This document shows positions 20,901-30,480 of a stretch of 64,000 nucleotides of DNA, one piece after another; the stretch's first letter is position 1, and each line of letters begins with the position of its first letter. Source of the stretch: Bryum argenteum (taxonomy: Eukaryota; Streptophyta; Bryopsida; Bryales; Bryaceae); NCBI GenBank assembly GCA_037043015.1, contig CM073325.1:13185001-13249000 (forward strand), given 5' to 3'. Both the position numbers and the translations under genes were made by a program. The notes under the pieces are model-generated. The model made no database searches. It saw only the letters and a program-made list of their open reading frames with translations, and was not told where the DNA came from.

Positions 20901-23052
20901 TGGCTTGGGTGATGTTGCTGAGATCAAGGTATACCTAAGACGTTCTGGTCATGCGAAGTTCTGCTGTAAAATATCTGTTGTAATACGTCTCATTCTTTCA
21001 GGGACATCGTCGAACATACGTTGGAGCTATGCCTGGAAAGATGGTTCAATGTTTGAAGGCTACTGGTACTTCCAATCCGCTGGTGTTAATTGATGAAATC
21101 GACAAGGTATCGAAGTTCATCATTTCGCCTCCTCTGATATCAACTACGTTCCGTGCCTACAATAACTTCTTATGTAATACTCGTACTTTTTGATCCTTGC
21201 TATACCTGAGCCCAATCTTTGAAAATGGCCTTGTTTTATTGCAACCACTAGTTGGGACGTGGCCACTCCGGAGACCCTGCAAGTGCACTTCTGGAGCTGT
21301 TGGATCCTGAACAAAATGCCAATTTTCTGGATCATTATCTTGATGTGCCCAATTGACTTGTCAAAGGTAATATCTTGCATAATTCGGTACCGATCAAATG
21401 CAGTTATTGAGATCTTGTTATAGCTTCTAAAACTGGAAAATTGCTACTTTTTTCACTTGATTCAGGTGCTTTATGTATGCACTGCCAATTTGGTGGAGAA
21501 TATTCCAGGTCCTCTACTGGACCGCATGGAAGTCATCCGCCTGGTGGGCTACATCACAGACGAGAAAATTCATATTGCGCGTGGATATCTAGAGAAAGCA
21601 GCGCGTGAAGGCTCAGGGGTGAAATCTGAGCAGGTATATGAATGTCACCATCGCTGCAAAACTGCACTTAAAGATTCATTGGAGTCGGCCGTGGCACGTT
21701 CGGTAAGGTTAATGTGTACCTTGTTCTTCTTGGCTGGCCTGTCCAGGTAGATTTGAGTGATGGCGCATTGCATGCACTTATCGAAACGTACTGTCGGGAG
21801 GCTGGCGTTCGAAACCTCCAGAAGCATATAGAGAAGATTTCTCGCAAGGTAATCTTGCTCCAATTTGGTCATTTACGTGCCCCATTTGAATGTTAAATTG
21901 CCTCTTACATAGAATTTTCTGATGAAGATTTTCGTGGCTTTCCCTTATTGTAAGAAGATGAGTCATAAGCCTATCTTGCTGTACTACCGGTTCTCGTGAA
22001 AATTTCAATAGCAGGAAGTCTTGGACGAATCCATAGTCGTTATTAAGGTTCTTATATATATCAGTGTGCAGCTCCTGATAGTGCTTTTCAATGTTCACAC
22101 CTCGGTATTGTATCACTAAATTTGCAGGTTGCTCTAAAATTAGTAAGACGGAAATCAGGAGTATCGGCCACAGGTAAGGGAAGTCCTGGTATGATTAATG
22201 ACGGGGTACCAGTTCTTTCTAAAACTCCTACAAATATCTCGAAAAGAGTTGGTGATTGTGGAAAGAAGTCGAAGTCCGAAGGAGCAGCAGCAGGGAAGCT
22301 ATTCATCAACGAGACCAATCTTCCTGACTTTGTAGGTCCGCCAATATTCCAGAGTGACCGTCTGTACGAGCAGACGCCGGTGGGGGTAGTGATGGGACTA
22401 GCATGGACAGCCATGGGAGGGTCCACGCTCTATGTAGAAACCAGTCTTGTAGAGCAGGGAGACGGAAAAGGAGCTCTACAAATGACAGGACAATTAGGAG
22501 ATGTGATGAAGGAAAGCGCCACCATAAACCACACACTTGCTCGACAAATTTTTCGGGAACGAGAACCGGGGAACAAATTCTTTGCCACTTCGAAGATTCA
22601 TTTACACGTCCCTGCTGGTGCCATTCCGAAAGACGGACCCAGTGCTGGATGCACCATGATCACTTCCATGCTTTCTCTGGCCATGAACTTGCCTGTGAAG
22701 AAGGATGTAGCCATGACTGGCGAAGTGACTCTTACTGGCCGTGTGCTCCCCATTGGAGGGGTATGTATGTATTTACCCAACCTTTAGATCAACTTTGCAA
22801 GCAGCACATATGATCATTTGTTGAAATTGGGCTTGTGCTCTTGTGCAGGTTAAGGAGAAGACGGTGGCAGCGAGGAGGAGTGGGGTGAAGATGGCCATTT
22901 TCCCGTCTGTAAACAAACGAGACTATTTAGAGCTTCCAGCCCATGTGAAGGAAGGTCTAGAAGCTCACTTTGTGAACCACTATAGTGAAATATTTGCTCT
23001 TGCTTTTGATTTGAAACCTGATGCAGAGATGCCGGTGTGGCCTGGTAGATGA
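17949..23052 (+). pseudogene. LON1-like: Mitochondrial LON1 ATP-dependent protease, probable pseudogene
   Basis: Seventeen exons match plant LON1 in order: 17949-18014, 18096-18293, 18554-18640, 18750-18791, 18963-19085, 19284-19382, 19582-19647, 19859-19945, 20057-20096, 20255-20423, 20798-20928, 21002-21106, 21252-21366, 21466-21633, 21747-21848, 22128-22760, 22849-23052. Visible are the N-domain (VIAVPLTRRPLFPGFYVP), Walker A (GPPGVGKTS), Walker B (VLIDEIDK), the sensor region, and the serine-lysine protease site ([11 protein letters not shown], then [16 protein letters not shown]). LON1 degrades damaged matrix proteins. Four defects: no presequence or start exon; the donor after 18791 reads atatgt instead of gtatgt; the exon of about 43 codons between LPWGHY and GKIICL is absent and its neighbours are out of phase; exon 21252-21366 has one extra base near 21348-21352, giving a stop. 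All other exons are clean, so loss looks recent. Confidence 0.85.
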
Positions 23053-24830
23053 CCCCGGCATCAGATATATCATTATAGTGTCCTCTCAGGTGTTAATACT
23101 GATTGTGTGTCTGTTGATTGTATCCTTCCATTTTCTCAAGCAGAATCTTGACTAGATTGGATATAAATATGACAGTGTAGCGGTTGATTTTCAAAGCTGC
23201 CTTAAGATTTTTGGAAATAGTAATAGCTCAGATCAAGATCTCGCATTCTGGTGCTAATTCGCTCTTTGATTTGAGTAACCAGCTGGTGGTTGTTTTGTGC
23301 AATTATGGACAACTTTGGGGTACATTTTCGATGTACTAGGTACAAGAATATCCAAAAATTGGCGATTAACCTTTTACCTTTATACCTTCAACCTTTATCA
23401 AATATCGAAAAAAAATTCGGATCACAAGCAGTAACTTTGAAGAGCCATAACCAAACAATGAAGAATGTATCAAAAAGAAAAGTTGGATCAAAAATTTATA
23501 TCAAAATTCGTACCATGTTTGTGAATTGGAACACAATACATTGTGTGGTATTGATGGTTTGCAATGTATTTTAGTGTATACCACTGATGAATTGTATGTT
23601 GTATTCTTAACAATTCCAAGAGTTAAATAACTTCAAAGTGTAATGCGATTGTTGGAGACTCTTCATATAAGAATCAATCAAACCTGTTCAGAGTACCTCA
23701 AAGATTAGTTTAGAATGGATATAATGGGAAATGAGTAAAACCACTTGAATCGACCTAACTTAGGCCATCTTGGCTTTAGAGGTTTAAACTCCACTACACC
23801 AATAAATGGGGTGTCAAAAACTTTAGGGACTTGTGGGCTACAATAACTTGGAACCACTCATTCCAAGTCCGTTCTCCTAACCTTCTTCAAGATTCTTCTT
23901 CATGCGTAACATTGGTTTACTGTGTCAGAGGAGAAAGATATCTGAGACCATATTTTTGGCAATTTACCTTGTCGATACCTAAACCTTGAGAGCAAACAAC
24001 TACTAACCGAGGAGAATGAGACTAGAGGAGTACACGAGATGGACGTACCTGAAACGCAACACGATGTAGTAAAGGAGGTGGTTGGAAGACAATCCTCCAA
24101 GGGAGGTTCTTATAGACATGCTCCGCTCTGGAAATGGCTGCTCTACATTATGCATAACTAACATTGGTTTACCATGTGAGAGGAGAAAGATATGTGAGAC
24201 TATACTATTGGCAATTTAACTCGACGATACTTAAACCTTGACAGCAAACAACTACTAACCGAGGAAACCTTGACAACAAATAAACCCTAAATATGACCTT
24301 TGTCAATACATTCATTCTTATAAATCAAACAAGACAATTATATCATAAATAGGGTTATTGGTCAACCAACTTCAAGATCTTATTGTTATGAGTTTGAAAT
24401 CTTAGAATCTTCTTTGCTATTGCTCCATTTTGTACTACAAGACCCATAATTATGAGAGACTTCAATTGACTTGAAAGAGCTTGGCCCAAGTTGAAGCCTT
24501 GAAGGGTTAAGGAAAAGAGTTAACTATGAGTAAGTGGTTTCAAACTTATTCTTTTGGAAAAATTGTAAAAAGTTACTGAGAGAAATAAAAGTGATTTACT
24601 TTTTTACGACTTCTTTTTACTTACCAATTAAGTAACTATGAGAAGTCTAATTAACACCCAAGACCTAAATGAAAATCCAATCTTCATACCTCTAAGTGGA
24701 TATGGCACTTTAAGAACAAATAAGAGAGGAACCCTAATTTGTAGCAGTCAACCTCCTCCAACCATTGAATACCCTTGACCGTCACGTTAATTATGAAATG
24801 TGTATGATACTAGAATACGTACATTGTATA
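23053..24830. other. Intergenic AT-rich DNA downstream of LON1-like
   Basis: No coding signal. It contains a direct duplication of about 107 bp (listed separately). The ORF at 23290-23574 is low-complexity and unrecognised. Confidence 0.5.
23908..24266. repeat. Direct duplication of about 107 bp, offset 252 bp
   Basis: The stretch aacattggtttactgtgtca... at 23908-24015 recurs at 24160-24266, including the tail caaacaactactaaccgagg. By eye roughly 85-90% of positions match. No coding potential. Confidence 0.8.
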
Positions 24831-27180
24831 CGGAATCTATACGCCGCCGGGGACTGACGCTGACGGCGGCGGCGGCATTTACTCGATGACGGACAGAGGC
24901 GGTGACCGGTCACGCGGTCAGCCGGTCACCTGCAATGATTGGGCGGGAAAACGGATTTGAATTTGAATGGGACCTATTTGAATTGGCGCTCCATGGTCAT
25001 CCTGATTGGCGCCTCAATCGTTCGAATGCTGGCAAACTCAGAGAGAGGCTGAAGAGATGTTGGTCTCATGATCCACTCGATGCTTTGGTTCCGTGTAGAT
25101 TCGTTCGAATTCATTCACGGAGTGACGCTTTGATTTCAATGCATCATGTAACCAGAAGGATTGGTGATGGTCGAAGAGCGTACACTACACTCAGTACGAA
25201 TACATGCGCACGCACTTCTTCCGTCGGGTCAGTAGCTTCTTCTGTCAGCTTTTGTCTCTGCCGGCATATGTAAATGCTCTTGTTTGGTCTCGCTTCGATT
25301 TGATTTGATGGATCGATTTGTCAAGTGCCAGCAATCCCGGTCGCGAGTCTAAGTAGGTACAGATTACCACTCTCATACGCAAACAGTGTTCAAGTATTTT
25401 TCACTTGGTGTTCGTGAAGATTTTCTGGAGAATTTAAGGGTTAGAAGTTTAAAACATGCGAGCCTGTCAGAAACGTTAGTCGATCATAGTTAGCCAGTAG
25501 GTTGTTGATCGCAACTGGAATTCAGATAAGTGGAACCCGAACTTGGGGGTGGGTTACACGAGTCCGCTACTCCGCTAGCGATCGACATTGGGGTTGCATG
25601 CAGCCCAAAAATTGAGATTGGAGTTACTTGTGTGCGTGTTAACGTAGTTGTGTCTTGATTCTCATCGTCCCCCGGTTTGCTATGAGAGAATTCGAGCCCC
25701 GTGTGCACACCATAGAGGAGCATGCCAACGAGTTGTACGTCATTGGAACAAATGTTTTGTTCTGTTTTTGAGTTTAGACAGTTCCTTGAAAACGAATTCT
25801 ATGCTCATCTCCATATGCACTACTAGGATTTGACCCCCTTTGCTACGTTTTTATTTCCATAAAAGCCACGTTGGGGTGTAGCTTAAGCTACGTATTTGCT
25901 AAATTTGTAGCTTGAGCTACACCCCAACGTAGTTTTTATGGAAATAGAAACGTAGCAAAGGAGCCAAATCCTAGTAGTGATGAAGCTTTCGGCGAGCGCA
26001 TGCACTGGCATGGATGGATATGAGCCTCGAATTCACCGAAAAATTTTCTTTGTGATTTTCTCCAACTCGGCTGTAGTCACTACTCTCATATTTTGCGAGC
26101 AAGACGGTCCGCGTGCTGAGGTTGAGGCCTTGAACCATGCCACTACTACCTACGACGTACCGAAGTCGTCAATTCCGTTTCATCACGGTCGTGTAGATAG
26201 GCAGTCGATGCAGAGCTTGACTTAGAGCACTGAAGCGTATGTTGAATTGCAAAATCTGGTCATCAGATTAATTCGTGTGCACTCTGTTCGATCCTACAGG
26301 TTCCAGGATTCATTCTGTGGGACAAATGATGACCAGCGGTTTCGGGAGTAATCTGTTCCAAATGAATGCTCGGCCAAGGACTCACGGAAGAAAACTGATG
26401 ATCTCATGAAGTCAGGCATGAACCGAGATGTTGTCGATCATAGCATTACGATAAAACCGAGATACGTACCGTACGTGTTGAGACGTGAGCTTCTCTTGTG
26501 GCTGTTGATCACATGGCTCAGATTTCAGAGGTGAATAGCGTGGGCTGCATGCCCATGAACGAGGTTATGTATGCAATGGAAACCCAGTACCGTTACAGAA
26601 CTGGTGGAGACGCATGTTCTGGCCCTACCTGACCTTACACCACGCGCTCGCGAGTATTAATATTTGTGAAGCATGATACCAGTGGGCACCTCTGTAACTT
26701 TGATTGTTGAACTTCGACGCGAAAGGAGCCATTTGAAGCGTAGCTAGTGCGGAGTTACCAATGCGTAACTACAACTATATCTGTGACATCAAACGTACTG
26801 GATTCGTTTCTTTCCGTCGACCATATGACGACGAAGACGACCCTTGTGGTGTTGTTTCCGTGCGTCCAGTCATGTCGTCATTGGAGCTTTCATTGTTGGT
26901 TGGAAAGGGGAATGTCAAGTTGCCGGCGGCCGAGAACAACTCTTAGTACATTGTCGTCATTAGCTTCCATGCAAGCTACTGTGCAGCCGAGTTTGGTCAC
27001 ATGTGCAGCTCAGAGAATACCTCGGTTTTCTCAGCGAATGATGGCAAAGAAAAGTGCAGATGTGACACCAACAAGTAAGGGGAGTAGTGCGAGCTTTGCA
27101 CTGGACTTAAAAGCAAGCAGATCGCACAACCGTGCCAATATCAAATGCACTTAATACTGTCTCACTCCACGTTCGAAGGT
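24831..27180. other. GC-richer island with no recognised gene
   Basis: Base composition shifts upward at 24840 (gccgccgg, ggcggcggcggc runs), which could mark a promoter or an unrecognised gene. A frame from ATG 24935 to 25273 codes for about 112 unrecognised residues rich in Arg and Ser. A frame at 26747-27154 is likewise unrecognised. Neither shows a domain. A CACTA-like MITE sits at 25818-25979. Confidence 0.4.
25818..25979. mobile_element. CACTA-type MITE, 162 bp foldback
   Basis: The element is almost entirely one inverted repeat. It opens cactactaggatttgacccc and closes with the complement of that, ending ctagtagtg. The arms pair through gctacgtttttatttccata and cgttggggtgtagct with a short central loop near 25900. 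It is flanked on both sides by atg (25815-25817 and 25980-25982). CACTA termini plus a 3-bp target duplication are the hallmarks of the EnSpm/CACTA superfamily. No coding capacity. Confidence 0.88.
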
Positions 27181-28375
27181 TCCAAGTTTGGGAGATTCGA
27201 GCTAGCTAGTACCCCCTCTTTCGGGTAGAATTCCAGCGTTCAAGGTAACTACGGCCAGTTCATATATGCGGTATCCTGATTCTTTCGGGGGCAATAAACA
27301 AAGTATCTAAAAAATCAACAAAAACAGGGGTCTCGTGGATTATTCTGAGTTTTCTAATAGGGTTTTGAAGGCGGAAATTGAGCGTGTTCGATTTCACGAA
27401 GCATTCTTCCACGAAGCTTGTGACTAAATAATGCATGATTACCACTCTGAAAATAACAGTTGGATGTTGGTCTGAATTATGAGTTTTAGAACTCTTTCTT
27501 TGAGGATAGAATACTGGAGGTCCGCAATTGGTATGAAAAGAAGAAACCTTGGGGAAATACGTGAAATAAGAGAAACTGATTTCATGAATGCAATATCATG
27601 TTGAATGTCAATATTCAGTCAATATGGCACATGTCAACTGGGAAACCTCAGAATTGGGTCACAGAAGAGAAAGGCTCAGTCTGGAACTTTAAGTAAAGCA
27701 AGCATGGTCCATTTGAATATGAACCAGGAAGCCATATCAAATGATAGAATGTAATATCATTGCAGATTCAATGCAAAAACATTTCGAATTCATAGCAAAT
27801 TCACTGCACTTTGGTATCATTTTTATTGCACTTTGGATACTGATCACCAGGATCACAGCTGGTCTAAAAAGAAGAAAAACTGGTGATCCAACATGATTGG
27901 TATGGCTAAAGAAATCTTTGCCTTCATAAACCGAAAAATTGAACACTTTGTACACCGGAATTCGTCCATCCTGTACACGTATTAATATCAGATTGTAGAA
28001 CTTTTGAATCTGTTTGTAAGATGTTCATAAAATAGATGAATTTTGCACCTGTCCAGAAATGGGTTGACCACTTCCAAAGAAAGTAATTGTGCTCGCTAAA
28101 AGCCTAAAACAAAAAACAAAACAAAAAACATAGCAAATTTTGAGCATTAGGGATTGTGAACCACTGACAGCCACAACAATAGCCATAGCCACTGACACGC
28201 CGGGTGCTGTGCGGTAGGTAAACTACCCACCTACACTAGCTTCAAACTACAAAACTCTATATCCTTAGTCCTTTTCTCGGACATCCCACCCCATCCATCA
28301 CTCCTTGCATCTCCCCCGCACGCACATCCAATCTTGCCTCATGTACATTTCACTCCACACGCTTCGCCAATCTTC
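27181..28375. other. Intergenic, nothing recognised
   Basis: Moderately AT-rich sequence. ORFs at 27260-27445 and 27737-27955 (minus) have no domain. No repeat end identified. Confidence 0.45.
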
Positions 28376-28583
28376 AAAGATGGTCTAGTGTTTGAAGGCT
28401 ACTGGTACTTCCAATCCGCTGGTGTTAATTGATGAAATCGACGAGGTATCGAAGTTCATCATTTCGCCTCCTCTAATATCAACTACATTCCGTGCCTACA
28501 ATATCTTCTTATGGAATACTCTTACTTTTTGATCCTTGCTATACCTGAGTCTAATCTTTGAAAATGGCCTTGTTTAATGGCAA
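28376..28583 (+). pseudogene. Copied fragment of LON1-like gene (part exon + intron)
   Basis: This stretch matches 21037-21244 of the LON1-like gene base for base with about 13 substitutions and no gap, roughly 94% identity by eye. It covers the last 70 bases of the Walker B exon (ending VLIDEID, with Lys changed to Glu) and 138 bases of the following intron. Because intron is included, it was copied at the DNA level, not through mRNA. No matching flanks beyond these limits. Confidence 0.92.
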
Positions 28584-30480
28584 GGTTCCTCTAGTTGCTC
28601 ATTTTTATTCTCAAAGCTTAAAAACTAACAATTTTTTAGTTTTTTGTTTATTTTTTTGTTTTTGTGGGTGCAGTTCAAAACAAAGTAATTAAAGTCTGTA
28701 ATCTTATTGCATACATTTACTCATTCATACCAAAATTCAATTACAGAAATTGGTGAACCAACTTTAACATCTTACCATTGGAAGTCTAAAATCTCAAACG
28801 TTCTTATCAATCTTTAAAATTTGTAGAGGCTTTTGGGTGACTTGAAAGAGCTTAAGTATCCAAGGATTAAGGGTTAGGAGAGATGAAAGAAATAAAAATA
28901 GTTGCTGGAGTAATTACTAGCCCCTAAATGTTCCATTCTTTTTTAAGCCAAAAACACATTTCAACTGTATAAGAATGCTACTCTAATGAAAAAATCTCCA
29001 ACTAGAAAGTTATTCACCTTCATCTAAATAATATCACTATTCTGCAAAAAGAAATAAAAAACATAGAAAAAAAATTCATGCCTTAAATAATCACCTTGTA
29101 AAAGTGAAAATTGCCAAAAATTATATAAAGGGAATATAGTCCAAAACTACACCCCTTGCACTCGAATCCATGCCTTATTTTGAAAACAACTTAAATCTTG
29201 TGAAGGTTTCTACCATTAAAACTAGACTATAAATGAAATCTACCTCAAAAAATGAAGTTGACGGTGGTGGATGAAACAGTTATAACTTCTCAAATATCAT
29301 CCATTCATTTACTTTTACATTATAGGAAGATCATTGCAAATCCAATACCAAATTTATGGATCAAAATGCTTTCAACTAGAAAGTTGTTGAGATCCATCTT
29401 AAATCATAGTTAGTTATGAGAAATAATCAAAAGAAAGAAAAAAACTAATCTTGATTCCACATAATTGGCTTGCAATCGTAAGAGATGCCTTATGTTTGAA
29501 ATCTCATAACCAAAAGTTGCTTTCACAAAAACGCATGTCATAAATTCATACTTTATTGTTTAAATCTACAATGTTTACCACACACACTAGACTTGATTTG
29601 GGATCCAACCTTAGTAATTTTGTCAAAGACTAAATTTCCATAAAGAAGCTATGGCTCTCCAAAGTTTGTGCCATTCATCCAAAACGTAAACAAACGGCAT
29701 GGGGGACGTTCAGAAGTAATAGGTCGAATATCGAATATATATATATATATATATATATCGAATACTATTACTTGGCACAAATAGTAGCCTTGCAGTAGTG
29801 AAACTATAAAAAAAAAAAAAGTAGTACAAAACCAGAGCCTTTGGAGTAATCATTATCAATGCCTTATCTTCAAAATTCTTTTTTTAATCGAGTCATCTAC
29901 CACTAAAACTAGACTCTAATTGTTTATTCCAAGAAACAAAGTTGAAATTCAACAATAAATGAAGGAAACACAACTTTGTTAAATTAAACCATCATTTTTT
30001 TGGAATTTCTTGTATAGAATCATCATTGCAAATCCGATACCAAAAATGTTTATTTGGATCAAAAATGTTCCAATTAGAAAGTTGTTAGCATTCGTCTATG
30101 ATTATAATCATGCATAAAAGATTCATGACGATTTTTTACTTTCAAACAAATAATTGACTTGTAATGGTAAGACATGCCTAATGTTTGAATGCCGAAAAAC
30201 AGAAGTTGTGTTCATTAAAATGCACGCCATGAATTCATAATTTATTAGATAGATTTGCAATTTTTACCACATACACTAGACTTGATATAGGATTCAACCT
30301 AAGTGATTTCGTTGAAACCAGACTCTAAATGAAGAAGTTTCTGCTCTTTAAAGTTTCAGCTCTTAATCCAAGATGTCGTTTTTCGACATCAAGAAGGTAT
30401 GGGGTTTATATAGAGTTTACAAGCTTTGCAAAACATATAAAGTTTCAACCTTTAATACAAAATGCCGTTTTTCCACATCA
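28584..30480. repeat. Degenerate copies of an AT-rich dispersed repeat family
   Basis: Two or more diverged copies lie here, near 29100-29480 and 29870-30350. Shared landmarks are aaaactagactctaat, a following aatgaagttgaaat motif, gcaaatccaataccaaa, and aactagaaagttgtt. The same landmarks occur at 49.2-49.7, 53.1-53.3 and 59.2-59.8 kb. No coding region, ends or family were identified. Confidence 0.65.
29730..29760. repeat. (AT)n microsatellite in a palindromic setting
   Basis: About 12 AT dinucleotides follow tcgaatatcga and are followed by tcgaatactattactt. The flanks agtaatag and ctattact are complementary, so the locus can form a cruciform of about 60 bp. Confidence 0.9.

Noticed and set aside
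22088-22813. Antisense and out-of-frame ORFs over the LON protease domain exon
   Set aside because: The sense frame matches LON catalytic motifs; the others have no recognisable content.
7751-23052. A functional cluster for protein quality control (CDC48 adaptor plus LON protease)
   Set aside because: The products act in different compartments, the genes have separate promoters, an amino acid transporter lies between them, and the LON copy is defective.
23792-23815. CACTACACC-type start resembling a transposon terminus
   Set aside because: No complementary end or target duplication was found nearby, and the word is short enough to be chance.
24935-25273. A protein-coding gene of about 112 codons
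   Set aside because: No domain, no splice context and no homologue I recognise. It is noted only as an open frame in a GC-richer island.
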